From positions 1 through 64,000 of the forward strand of contig FTLJ01000373.1 in assembly GCA_900155495.1 (NCBI GenBank): a stretch of 64,000 nt of DNA. Reading direction: 5' to 3'. Numbering within the stretch: position 1 is the stretch's first letter; each line of letters opens with the position of its first letter. Positions 10,979 to 22,903 of the stretch are shown here, piece after piece. The translations under genes were made by a program, and so were the position numbers. The notes under the pieces were generated by a model. It worked only from the letters and a program-made list of their open reading frames with translations. It searched no databases and was not told the origin of the DNA. The stretch is from Porogramme epimiltina. Lineage: Eukaryota > Basidiomycota > Agaricomycetes > Polyporales > Polyporaceae.

Positions 10979-13900
10979 TCAAAACTCGAGCATCAGCCCG
11001 TTTTTGTGGTCCGCCGGCGGCCGTTTACGCTCAAAGCCGTAGTCCGCGATGGCCTCCGGGTCGAGCCCGGACACGTCCGCGAGCCGCCGCGCCATAATCG
11101 TCCGGTAGCTCTCGTAGGAGCGCCAGTCCGCGCCCATCGTGTACTCGCTCTGTGGATCGGAGGGAGAGAGGGGGAGGGGCCGGGTCAGCACGCTGGATCG
11201 AAGAAGGGGCGGAGGGACTCACGATCTCGAGCATACGGAGCAGCGCGATCACGGCCACCATCCTGCGCTCGAGCTCGGAGCGGAACTGCTCGACGCTTGG
11301 CGCGGAGGCGAGGCGGAGCGCGTGCGCGAGGGGTCCCTTGAGCTCTGGGTTGTTCACGTGCCGGCCTTCGGCGTAGAACGCGACGTGGCGCCAGACGAGC
11401 AGGGTGAGCATCTCCATCGAATCTGGGGACGACAGGCGGGCAGGTTCAGCTGCTGGCATGGGGTGGACTAGGTGGGGAGTGAGCACGTACCGATGAGCGT
11501 TTGCGCTCGTTCCTTCATCCGTGTGCGCCACACCGCTAGTTCGCGGGCGACGAGGTTTTGGCGCTGGCGCAGGTCGAAGTTGTTGAGCAGTGACGGGTCT
11601 GAAACGATTACGATCTGGGATGCAATTTAGGGATTTCTTTAATTCGAATGGAGGGCCATGGCGGTATTCTTACCTCCTTGATGTTGTCCACCCGAATCGA
11701 GTCTGGCGACGCAAGTTCCGCAGACAAGTCGACAATCTTGAGGAAGACGTTTGACAAGTTCTCACAAGTGTCGCTGAGACACTCGACGGCTTCGCCAATA
11801 GTGGGGAGGGTGGCTGGGTGCACATATATAAATGTCAAAAAGGTTGTGCACAATATGTGAGATGATAACACACCTAGTTGTCGGGCAGGTCGCTCGTCTC
11901 CTCTCATCACCGTCAATGATGGTGAAAGTACCAGGGCAAAGTCGGTCTCGGTGCAGTCACTTGCCGTGCACAAGTATGTGACAAGCGCATGTTTGAGCAG
12001 AAGCTCTTTTTTAGTCAGCGCTAGGCGGAACTTCGACTCTCGACCGCTCTCTGCAAGATATCGTTAGGCCCATTGGGAGATCGTTCGTGAGCACCACGCA
12101 CCGAGGGAATGGCCCAGAGCATCAGCGAGTTCGAGGTCTGTTTGTGGCTCCACGTGCTGGGTCATGTCGTTGTCGCAGAGACACCATGACGCGAGAGTCA
12201 TGATTGCGCTGTGCAACATGCCGAATCCAGAATTTGATACCTATAAGGCAGGTTAGAGTGTACGATATCTGCCGAGGACAAGCTACTTACTAGCTCTGTT
12301 CTGGGCACCAAGTGAACAATGCTCCCACACAACGAGATGAGGAGACGCATCTCTTCGATTACTGTAACCGAAAGATCCTCGACGTCGTTCTTCAGCAAAA
12401 TGATTGCTGTGTCACGGTGCATCGACAGGAACTGCAGTGCCTGAGCAAAAAGTGAGCAATCAAGTTTCAAGCACGAAAAAATTCCGACTTACCTGGTTAG
12501 CGGCTGTTGTATGCTTTTGGCCAAGCGTGACAAGCATGCCAGTCACAAGTTGGAGCGCAGGCAAGAACAGCTGGTGATACCGCTGAACTGCGGGAGGGAG
12601 GAAGGTATTGCGATCTGAAATAAGGATGAGCTGAGTTCTCTGAGGGACGTGTTAGAAGGGAATGCATACCATGGAAGTCCTGATCCACTTCCGGTCTTGA
12701 GTCGAGGTAGTCACAGTCGGCTAATATAGGAAGAAGACGGGCTTCGAGCAGACGCTCCGCGCCTTGTCGTGTTTGCGACATCCTAATTAGGAGCGACATC
12801 TTGGACTCATAGACGTATAGAGGGTTGAGATCTTCTATTAGAGGCACAAGTGTCAGTACAGTGTGGTGGTAGCCAATGGGCGTACTGACCGGGGTTCGGC
12901 TTCAATGTTGACTGAAGCAAGAGATCGGACTCTTTCAGCCCGCGTACGAATCCACCAAGGAATCCTTGACGTGCAAGCGCAGTGAGAGAAGCGGGGTGCT
13001 TGTCCCATTGCGACAGCCGGACCAAGGAGTCCAGAAGCATGAACGCGACTGTCTTCCACACTTCCGTTCCGTCGATGGCATCGCGCGAGACGATGGCGAC
13101 AAGGCGTTCCATGGCTGGCTTCATGATCGACAAGCTCGTGGTGACAAGCGATGTGCTTCCTGACTGCCGTCCAAGTTGCGTCGACGAAGAAGGGAGCACG
13201 CTGTCGCTCAACGGCATCATCTCGCCTCGGGAGGCGTACAATGATGCGTTTGAGACATGGCCACCGTTCTCTTCGATGTGCTCCTCTGCCACTTCTGCGT
13301 GGAGGACTAGGTGGAGATAGTTCACGAGCGCCGCGTAGAGGTTTCCCCGTACGAGCTCGATCCGGCTGTGGTCCATGATGCACTCGAGTATGCTACGTAG
13401 AAGGACAGACAACCGTTCCGCGGGGAGAGCGCCTGCCTCAACATCGCCTGCCGCGGTCTGGACGAGATTCTGGTGGCGGCGGTCTTCCCGTAATTTGGTG
13501 ATCGTGGACAAGATCGTCTCAGACAGGAGGACAGCAGTCGACTCGTGGAGGCCGGGTAAACGGAGGGAGTTGGGGAGAACGTGGAGGAGGTCCAAGAGCA
13601 TATTCTCGCGACGGTCAAAGGGAAGACGGTCGAAGCATTTAGTGAGAGCCATGTCGAGGAGCCTGCGCCAGGACTCGTAGCCAGTTGCGGTAGCGTATCT
13701 GATCTTCCGTCGATGGTTCTCGATCGCGCAACTCTCGAGGATGTAGTTCCCTTCTGCCTCTAGTGCGTCCGTGTGAGCTTTGGTAGTAATGCGACCTTGC
13801 TGATGGAGCGCCCTCTTCGCCAGAGTCAGGAGGGAGAGGAGAGCTGTGCGATCAACTACTTCACACCCAGACTCGTCCACCCGAAGGCATGACTGCAGGT

Positions 13901-16900
13901 TGAGTTGCCCGAGGAAAGTAAGCTCTTGCTGCTGTATGGTCAAGCTATCTGACCAGTCGAAAGCTAGCGACTGTACGAGCTCGATCATCCGCAGATGTGA
14001 CTGGCCAACCTCGTGGAAGGGCTTGAACACGGCTACCTCCCAGCTCTCGCCGGCGTCTTCGAGGTAATCCTCTTCGTTTCCGAACATGAGCTCCAGCAGC
14101 TCCGATACGCTCTTGTGATGGGCGCGGGTTGTGAGCACATGCAAGTCTAGTGCGACGAGGTCGAGGATCCATGACCGCAACTTGAGGAACGACGCCATCG
14201 TCGCCACAGTCGTAGATAATCGCACGCCGTCGCTGTATAGAACTTCGATGAAAGGCTGCTGGTCTGTTGGTGGGACCTTGAAGGGGATCGCCGCGAGGTG
14301 TCGCGCAAAGAAATCCTCCCGAGTGCGGAGATACCGCATGGTGGACTCCGATGTCCGGGAATGCTGGCAGAGTTGATAGATGACGTGGTAGCACCGTTCT
14401 GCGAACGCCGGGAGGGTGAGGAAAAGTGGCTGCCCTAGAGCTGGATCCCTCTTCTCTTTGCCCTTCGCACCGGGGACACCGAAGTTGAGGAGGTCGAGAA
14501 TAGAGTGGACACAAGAGCGCCGGGCTCCAAGAGCGTGCGGGTCCTGTATCTGGGTGTCCGCGGAGGCCCCGCCGAAAAGGAGGAAGTGTGCGATGTTGGG
14601 GAATGGGCGAGCAGGACTCGTGTTCTGCATAAGCAGGTCCAAGATTGCCAACCTGATGGCCTGAGTGAGCGAGTCAGAAGGACCGTCAGGATCCGCGGCG
14701 CCTGCACCGGTCTCCTGCTCCGCAACCGTTTCTGCGGTTTCGACATCCTCCGCGACGTGGCTATCTAATGCTTGAAGATAGCCTTCCAGGATGCGAATCG
14801 ACTCGCTACTCCGGTCGATGAGGAGGGACAGTTGAGGTAGTGAGGGCGAGGTCGCGAGGATCGACAGTATCTTGACGGAGAGGAGCATAAGTTCGGGGTA
14901 AGAAGGGTAGCAGATGTAGGCCGCGAGTGCAGGGACGTAGTCGGGGGTGAAGGAAAGCGCCTGGTCGAACCTGACAAAGTAGGAGACAGGAGGTACCTCG
15001 CCAGTGAGGGCAGGCTCGTTGAGCTCCGACAGGAGAGGGAGGAAGACGTCAAGGAAGATATCTTGGACCTCGAGTACGCGATGGATGATCCTGAGGACGC
15101 GAATTATGGTGGTACGGTAGAAAGGCTCCTCTTGCGCCAACCCCTTGTCGAACCCGTCCAGGCCTTCCACCAAGTAGGTCAAGATGGACGCTTGGAGGGG
15201 TGAGGACGTGAGCATTCTCCGCATCATCTCGAATCCAGGATGAATGGCGAGCTGGACAACGTATTCCTTGGTAGGTTGGAGGTCCTCGACGCCCGTCACA
15301 AGAGATTCCAGGTCGAAGCTTGCGAGGGACCTCTCGATGAAGCAGAGGCAGAGATCGTTCATGCGCCACCGATCCGACGGGCGGAGGTACTCCCTGGACG
15401 GTATCCGAGCGAATACATTGTCCACCACAAACGCGACGAAGGGGCCGACCCCAGGCGTCCTGTACGGCGCGCCCAGGGCGTCGGGGATCGTGTTGATGGA
15501 TGGCGGATCCGAGACGCGTTCTCGCAGTGGTATACGCTTCGGCGTGTGAATGAGGGTGGCGAGTAGGTTCAAGAAGGGGATGGTGCAGGGGTAGAGCTTG
15601 AACACGGCTTCGACTTCGTCCAATTCCACCTCGACGCCCCTGCCCACCGGGAGAGCGGATCCGGCGCCGTGAGAAGTGCGCATGTTGATCACCTCCATTC
15701 TCTCCATGAGAACCCAGACGTTGCGGCAGATTTCGACACCCATGTGAGTTGCACCCGGAGCGCAGAACGCGGCAAGCGCGTCAAACACGGCGCCCTTGAG
15801 TTCCAAAGGAAGGCCGAGGGGGATGAGGGATACCATGGTGGGGATTGCCCGGTACCGATTGTGCGAGCTCAGGTTGGCGCGGGCGGGGATACAATGCGTG
15901 ACCACAACAGAAAGAAGGCGAAGGAAGGACTGGGCTAAGAGTACGTCTTGTTGCGACAGCTGGAGCTGCTGGGCTGGTCGTGGTTGTGGTTGCTGACTCT
16001 GCCATGCCTGGTTGTTGCCAAATCCGTGGGGACCCGCCATAGTTTGGTTCGAGGGAGGATGCGACCGAGGTTGAGAGCCTGCGATTGCCCATGACTCGAG
16101 TAGCCCGAAGATAGATGTCCAAGAAACGGATGTGCCAGTATTGTAGTGGCCGGTTGACGTGGAGGCGACTGGAGCACCTGGAGTATCACCAGCTCCGCGC
16201 GCGAGGTAATTGTACGTGAGCTCGCTGCATTGTTGGCCCTGTGCGAGACCAGCAAGCATATCGTAGAGCGCCATGGACATATCTACGTCGCGCGCCTGCG
16301 TAGACCAGACAGCCCATTGGAGGAACGCTGCAAGTTTCCCGGAACTCAACTCGACGTACTCCCGGTAGGACGCGCGGTCGCCTGACACAATGCCACCTGC
16401 TCCCCAGAAGTGTATGCCCTTTTCTGGAGGCAACATCGTGTATAGCATCCCAATGAACGAGAAAAGCATCGCCAAGTCGTTCCGTGGAGGGGCATTTGGC
16501 TTCTCCGACTCCGCGCGGGATGCACCTTGGGGAGCTGTGGATCGGTACATCCGCGACCTGTCTGCGCGCGCACCGGCGAGCAGGTCCTCTTGTCGCTGTT
16601 TGATCTTTCGGAGCTCCGAGGACGCTTGGGTGATGAGGGAGCGTATAAGCTCCTCGTATGCACCGAGAATGAGAGGCTTGAAGTCGTCTTGGGGGAGCTC
16701 TACCTGGAGGTCCTGTTCTGACAACGTCAAAACGGAAGAGAGATAGGACGTGGTGATGGGTGTTGCCTCTCTTCTTTGGAAGAGAATGAGCATGCGGGCA
16801 AGATATGTGAAACAGTCTCCCTGGACCGCGTTCCATATTTGCGTCTCCAGCTGGTCCGACTTGAAGCCGTCGGTGTTTTCAAGTGAGGGATCCGCGCGCC

Positions 16901-17991
16901 GTGTCGCAGTGAGGAAAAGGGTCCACTTGAGAAGGATAGTAGACTTGAGTCCGGGTTCCGTCCACTGCTTCGCCACATCCAGCAACCGCTTCATCCCTGC
17001 GACCAACGTCCCGTCACCGAAAAGCTTCTTCCGCGCCTCTCCACCTTGCGACTTGGGGTCCACCATGTCGAACGCGGTCATCACGGTCGGCAGGACGTAG
17101 AAGACCATAGAGTGCCGTGGATTTGCGCTTAGCCACTCGACAATCTTCGGAATCTCGCTTGACGAGAGATGACCCATACGCGCAAGGAGGAACAAGACGA
17201 CCGCGAGAGCGCGTCGCTCGTGCTTGAGGGACTCACAGCGCGCACCAAGGATATCCGAGCCGAGTCCGGCAGTTGCTCCTACTACACACCTTTATAAACA
17301 CCCAGAAAGTGTTCCCACTCAAATGGCACTCACCTTGGGTCGGAGGAACCGTCTCGCTCTTCGCGTTCTGCCGCGCCACCTGCGCCTTGTTCAGCGCGTT
17401 CCCCGTGTTGTGGATCACCTGGAAGACTTTCATCGCCAGAGAAAGCCCTCCTGGCTGGATGAGTTGCTGCCGCACGAACATGTCTATTCGCTGGTAGAGC
17501 GGCGACGCGTCCGCCGACTCTGCACGCTCCGCCGCCTGCAGGATGGTGCCCAGACACTCAGCCGTCTCCCTCCGTCGCTTGTGGTACTCCATGATCGCGG
17601 CTTCAATGCATTGTCCCTGCGTGAGGTTGGGGTTGTCGTGCACGACGTCCTGGAGAAGGCTGGCGACATAGCGTTCCGAGCAGTCGAGTTGTTGGGAAAT
17701 GAACACGGCTTGCTTTGCGAAGTCCCCGTTCACCGCAACAGAGCGGCCATTGATGGTGATCTTCCCTGTTTCACAAAATAAGCTGGGACACACAACACAC
17801 ATCGCGAAGAGGTACGAACCTGACTCAAGCTCGCGTTGCTCTTCCTGTTTGCGAGGCCCGACGTCACAGAGGCTCACCAGGTGTTGGCGGTGGGCCATGA
17901 GCTCCTCGAAAAACTCCTGTTCGCCATTTGGGAGGCCTCGAGTGCTAAACGCGGATGTTAGGATGGCCCTCAGTCGCGAGACGGAGGCCAT
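10979..17991 (-). CDS. NUP192: Nucleoporin Nup192/Nup205
   Basis: Large structural nucleoporin of the inner ring of the nuclear pore complex. Twelve exons: 17991-17820, 17765-17334, 17281-12890, 12834-12670, 12614-12493, 12440-12291, 12240-12102, 12050-11874, 11813-11674, 11614-11491, 11422-11223 and 11149-10979. They give 2127 residues, similar to other basidiomycete Nup192 and longer than the yeast protein (about 1680). Hallmarks include the N-terminal ELESGKITINGRSVAVNGDF segment with FISQQLDCSERY, and a long alpha-solenoid. Exon 3 alone is 4392 nt, while the last third is cut by short introns of 50-73 nt. The start MASVSRLRAIL is chosen because family similarity begins there. It is divergently arranged with NAA30, with 213 nt between the two start codons. 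Confidence 0.95.
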
Positions 17992-18204
17992 GGAGAGGGA
18001 AGGGGGTGGGATGAGGAAACAAGGGAGCCGGTGCGCGACGCTCCTCCGCCAGTCTGAGAGACGCGTGCTAAAGGTCACATGACCATGCACGACACGCTGC
18101 TCCGTGCATGCAATCGAACCCGCCCTGAGCCTCCTTCCTTCCCCCGCACCCCATCCATCTCTCCCGCTGCGCCGCGCGTCCTTGCCGACTTCTCTTACCT
18201 CGTT
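17992..18204. promoter_or_regulatory. Short divergent promoter between NUP192 and NAA30
   Basis: Only 213 nt separate the two start codons. No clear TATA box; the NAA30 side is pyrimidine-rich. Two housekeeping genes therefore probably share one bidirectional promoter. Confidence 0.55.
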
Positions 18205-19095
18205 ATGGATGCTGTAATCTACCGACAGTATAGCGGCGAGTCTGAATTACCTCATATAATGGCCCTCGTTCAGCATGAACTGAGTGAGCCGTACGTCATC
18301 TACACCTATCGGTACTTCCTGCAACAATGGTGCGCCCCCGTCCCCACCTCGCTCGCGTACCTCGCTCATATGATACCTCTTCCCCTTCTCTCATCTCGCT
18401 TGCGCAGGCCACATCTGGCCTTCCTTGTAAGCAGCCACCGCTGCCGGCGGGCAAACCATGCTGACCTCGACGCGTCTTGTTGCTCTCCAGGCTTATCCGA
18501 GTCAGTCGTCTGACCCGGTGGGTGTCATTGTCTGCAAACAGAGCATGCACAGAGATGTCACGAACAGGGGCTACATCGCTATGCTAAGCGTCCACAAGAA
18601 CTGGCGCAAACGCGGGATAGGTGCGTTCGTCTCCCCCGTCCGTCCCTCGGATATCGCCCGCGTCTGACCGCCCGTCGTGCTCCGTGCCCACACACAGCCA
18701 GCACGCTCGTCCGCCGCACAATCGAGGTCATGAAGAAGCATGGAGCCGAAGAGGTACCGTGCCGTCACGCGCTCTCCCACCTCCGCCGTCCTCACCGTTC
18801 TCACCGCGCCCCCGTGACTGTGCAGGTCGTCCTCGAGACGGAGTACGACAACGCCGCCGCGCTCTCGCTGTACGAGTCCCTCGGATTCATCCGCGAGAAG
18901 CGCCTCTTCCGCTTCTACCTCAACGGCAAGGACGCCTTCCGCCTCGTCCTCGTCGTGCCCCCGCAGGACGACGACGAGGGGGGCAACGGCCGCGCCCACC
19001 AGAAGATCCTCCCTCTCCGCTATATCGCCCCCGCGCGCATGATCTCCGTCGCCGCGCTATCTTACGATAGCGACGACGACGTGTCCTCCCGCTGA
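18205..19095 (+). CDS. NAA30: N-alpha-acetyltransferase 30, NatC catalytic subunit
   Basis: GNAT-fold enzyme that transfers acetyl from acetyl-CoA to the N-terminal Met of nascent proteins such as Met-Leu or Met-Ile termini. Homologue of yeast Mak3. Exons 18205-18329, 18408-18426 (19 nt), 18491-18620, 18698-18753 and 18826-19095 give 199 residues. Motifs: [20 protein letters not shown] near the start, GYIAMLSV, the acetyl-CoA loop RKRGIG (about residues 87-92), [18 protein letters not shown] and [15 protein letters not shown]. The start at 18205 fits the family length; an upstream in-frame ATG at 18079 would add 42 unconserved residues. The last about 30 residues are acidic and extra relative to Mak3. 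Confidence 0.94.
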
Positions 19096-19543
19096 TATCG
19101 CCGCTCCGCCAACTCTGCCATATCCCCCGGTCGTCCCCTTCTGTCTATCACCCGTCCCTCGTCCGTCTCTCCAGGACTTTGGATCCCTCTGTTGTACAAC
19201 GTATTTATCGCCCACACTCCGCTCTCCTGTATCATTGGTGTATCCCTAGTACTCCCTGGGCTCCCATTGGCCTCCTAATCGCATAATGTTAATCTTGCAG
19301 TATCTGCACGTGGCACTTTATCTGAGGCAACTCGCTTGCACGTTGCCAGTCCTCGTGCAAGCGCACATGCGCACGGATCGCCGACACCCTCTCGGACATG
19401 GCACACGCGGTGGAATGGATGCGTCATGAAGCCCTAGTCTATTGCGGTGGTATGCTAATGCCAAGGCAGTACAATAATTATTTTGCAGGGAAACTAATAA
19501 ACAGAACCATCCCATCCAAATGGAGCGCGCGCATCGGCGCTGC
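19096..19543. other. Convergent 3' regions of NAA30 and KAR2
   Basis: No gene. AT-rich stretch near 19440-19500 fits the KAR2 3' end. Confidence 0.5.
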
Positions 19544-20423
19544 TCACAGCTCGTCGTGCGAGCGCGCGTAGTCGTCATCGTCGTCGCCGCTCGGTGCGGA
19601 GTAGAGCTTGCTCGTGATCGGGTTCACGACGCTCTGCACGTCCGACAGCTTCTCCTCGAGCTCCTCCGCGGTCGCGGTCTGCCCGTTCTCGTCGATCCAG
19701 TCCGTGGTCTCCTTGACCGCGTCGAGGATCGCCTTCTTGTCCTCGTCCTCGAGCTTGCCGCCGAGACCATCCTGGTCCGCGAGCTGCGTCTTGAGGCCGT
19801 AGACGAACGACGAGAGGTGGTTGAGGGCCTCAATGCGCTTCCGCTGGGCCTCGTCCTCCGCCGCGAACTCCTCCGCCTCCTTAACCATGCGCTCGATCTC
19901 CTCGGGGGAGAGACGGCCCTTCTCGTTGGTGATCGTAATCGACTCCGACTTGCCACTACAGATGAAACGTTAGACGCAGATCATAGGATGATGTAGGAAG
20001 CGGTGACTTACGTTCCCTTGTCGATGGCGGAAATCTTCATGATACCGTTGGCATCAACCTCGAAGGTGACCTCAATCTGAGGAACGCCACGGGGAGCAGG
20101 GGGGATGCCGTTAAGCTCGAACTTGCCGAGGAGGTTGTTGTCCTTCGTCAACGAACGTTCACCCTCGTAGACCTGGATCAAGACGGTCTGCTGGTTGTCG
20201 GCAGCAGTCGAGAAGCTGAAAAGCGCGTCAATATCCTGAGCGGATAACAAAGTATAAAGCGACGTACATCTGGCTCTTGCGAGTGGGGATGACGGTGTTG
20301 CGAGGGATGATCTTGGTCATGACACCGCCGGTGGTCTCAATACCAAGGGTGAGGGCGTTGACATCGACAAGGACGACATCACCGAGGGACTCGTCACCGG
20401 CGAGGATACCACCCTGAACAGCA

Positions 20424-20455
<32 letters not shown>

Positions 20456-21867
20456 ACCCTTCGAGGGCTCTTTGCCGAAGTACTCCTTGAGGAGCTGCTG
20501 GACCTTGGGGATACGAGTGGAACCACCGACAAGAACGACCTCGTCGATGTCCTCCTTCTTGAGGTTCGCGTCCTTGAGCACCTGCTCGACGGGCTTCATG
20601 GTCTTACGGAAAAGGTCCATGTTGAGCTCCTCGAACTTGGCCCGGGTGAGCGTCTCGGAGAAGTCGTTGCCGTTCTCGAAGGCCTCGATCTCAATGCGAG
20701 TCGACTGCTGGCTGGAGAGAGTACGCTTGGCCTTCTCGACCTCGCGCTTCAGCTTGCCGAGCGCACGGAGGTTGCTCGTGACGTCAGTGCCGGTCTTCTT
20801 CTTGTACTGCTTGACGAGGAAGTCAATGACGCGGTTGTCGAAGTCCTCACCACCAAGGTGAGTGTCACCAGCGGTAGCCAAGACCTCGAAAACGCCGTCG
20901 TCGATGGAGAGGAGGGAAACATCGAAGGTTCCACCACCAAGATCGTAGACAATGATCTGAGACTCGCCACCCTTCTTGTCAAGACCGTAGGCGATGGCAG
21001 CAGCAGTGGGCTCGTTGATGATACGGAGGACCTGGAGACCAGCGATGGTGCCCGCATCCTTGGTAGCCTGACGCTGAGCGTCGTTGAAGTAGGCGGGGAC
21101 AGTGACGACGGCGTGGGTAACCGTGCGGCCGAGGTAAGCCTCAGCAGTCTCCTTCATCTTGCCGAGAACCATGGCGGAGATCTCCTCGGGAGTCTGCGGG
21201 CAATAATTAGAGGTCATGTATGCGCCAAGGGGAAGACGCTACTCACGAACTCGCGAAGCTCGCCACGGTACTTGACCTGAACATTGGGCTTCCCGCTCTT
21301 CGCAGTGATCTTGAAAGGCCTACCAGGGGTTCAGAAATGTGTCACTTGACGAAGGGCACCACACTCACCAGTGCTTCATGTCACGCTGGACCTCAGGTTC
21401 GTCATACTTGCGACCAATAAGACGCTTGGCATCGAAGACGGTGTTCTCCGGGTTGGAGTGGAACGCGTTCTTCGCGCTGTCACCAACACTACAACAGCCC
21501 ATGAGCAACATACGACACGCGGTGCAACGCAGCGTACTCACAGTCGTTCCTCGTCCGAGAAGCTGACCCATGAGGGGGTAATACGGTGACCCTGGTCGTT
21601 GGCAATAATCTCGACACGCCCGCCGCGCTGAACACCAACGCAAGAGTAGGTCGTTCCCAAATCTGCGCCAAGTCAGGGCAGGTACGCGTCGAGAGCACGT
21701 TGCCACTTACCGATACCAATTACCGGACCGTACTTCGCCTTTTCGTCATCAGCGTTCACAGAAACCGGGCACAAAAGAATGAGAGCGAGGAAAGCGAGGA
21801 AGACAAGGGACAGGGAGGACAACAGCCTTCGAGACTGTGTCCGCGTCGGTCGACGGGGAAGGGACAT
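19544..21867 (-). CDS. KAR2: ER luminal Hsp70 chaperone BiP/Kar2
   Basis: ATP-driven chaperone of the endoplasmic reticulum, for translocation, folding and ERAD. Seven exons: 21867-21711, 21662-21542, 21488-21369, 21319-21247, 21193-20268, 20215-20012 and 19955-19544; 670 residues. The N-terminus has an Arg-rich start and a long hydrophobic signal sequence ([15 protein letters not shown], cleavage probably near SVNA-DDE). Hsp70 signatures: [29 protein letters not shown] and [17 protein letters not shown]. The substrate-binding part has [10 protein letters not shown] and GVPQIEVTF. The C-terminus is HDEL, the ER retrieval signal. All six introns are 48-56 nt. Three introns fall in the first third, and one splits the [12 protein letters not shown] segment. 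Upstream regulatory motifs fit an unfolded-protein and heat-responsive gene. Confidence 0.97.
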
Positions 21868-21919
21868 GATGAAGAGGGAGGGAGAGGGATGTTTGCGTAG
21901 CGGCAAGCCCGAGACGCGC

Positions 21920-21926
21920 TATATAT
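21920..21926 (-). promoter_or_regulatory. TATA-like element of KAR2
   Basis: TATATAT about 53 nt upstream of the KAR2 start codon. A strong TATA box is usual for inducible chaperone genes. Confidence 0.5.
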
Positions 21927-21945
21927 CCCTCGCGAATACGTGCGG

Positions 21946-21953
21946 CCACGTCA
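21946..21953 (-). promoter_or_regulatory. UPRE-like motif TGACGTGG (KAR2-proximal)
   Basis: Reads TGACGTGG on the KAR2 strand. It is the core bound by XBP1/Hac1-type bZIP factors in the unfolded-protein response. Placed 79-86 nt upstream of the start codon. Confidence 0.45.
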
Positions 21954-22003
21954 ACACTTCCCCAGCCGCGGACCCCGCACACCCCACCCCCCGCGCAGAC
22001 GCC

Positions 22004-22011
22004 TGACGTGG
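22004..22011 (+). promoter_or_regulatory. Second TGACGTGG motif
   Basis: Same 8-nt core as at 21946-21953, in the opposite orientation and 58 nt further from KAR2. Confidence 0.4.
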
Positions 22012-22088
22012 CACTGTGGGAACGTCATCGGGCGTCTGCGTTCCCTACGGAGGCAGGCGCACGCGGGCTCGGAGCGCGAACGACACCC

Positions 22089-22101
22089 GAAATTTCGAGA
22101 A
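22089..22101. promoter_or_regulatory. Heat-shock element, three perfect units
   Basis: GAA-nn-TTC-nn-GAA with exact 2-nt spacing, the consensus for Hsf1 trimer binding. It lies 222-234 nt upstream of the KAR2 start, in the region shared with the divergent HET gene. Confidence 0.6.
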
Positions 22102-22903
22102 GCGCAGACGGGATGCCCGGGGTCGCGTCTCCGTCACGTCTCGAGTGGCTGGCGCAGTGCCACGTCGCGATGACATGTCCTGTGATGTTCGTGGTCGTCT
22201 CAGCACCGTACGGAGTATCGCCGAACGGCGGTCATCTCCTCGTCTTTTCTCCGGTGCACCTCATGGTCAGCAAAAGAGATGGACACGACATCGGCTGTGT
22301 GAGCGAAGCGGACGCATTCGGCAAGTGGGGCGGCTCAGTTGGTCATCACCTCTGTAGGATTTTGGTAATAGATAGTCCTTGCCAATTTAATTCTTAGAAC
22401 CACGCCTGTCCAATTGTGAAATGGTGTACTGAACTTGTAGGTCGTGAGTCAAGCTGTGATGCGCACATTTCACGACGGTCAGTACATCCTCATCTCTTCT
22501 TCAGAGCTCGCTCCTCACTCAATGTCCGTCAGATCGTCCGGGAAGAATGTGGAAGAATGTGCACATTGGAATGGGTGCCAGAACTTGTTTTTCATATTCA
22601 GGTGTCGCCTCTTTTGAAAGAGCTCGTCTCAGAGCAGAGTGTATAGTAGCCGTCTGCAACGCACGTTTACCCGAGAACTCAATCTACGACAGACAGAACT
22701 TTATCTCTGCAGATTTCAGAACACCTTCTCAACCAGCGGGACGCCTTCACCCTATTTACAAATGCAACCGCAGTCAAGTGCTGACTCCTCGACTGTCCCC
22801 AGCGTAGTTCGTGCTTGGCCCTATTTTCTACCACCAAGTTTTTGCATGTCGCGTATGGCTTGTAAGTTCCACTTACTCATGAATTGTCACTAAACCTGAA
22901 GAT

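Larger units (their letters stand above)
21868..22903. other. Divergent intergenic region KAR2 / second HET gene
   Basis: About 1 kb with no gene. The KAR2-proximal 240 nt hold the TATA, UPRE-like and heat-shock motifs. The part nearer the HET gene shows nothing I recognise. Confidence 0.6.
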
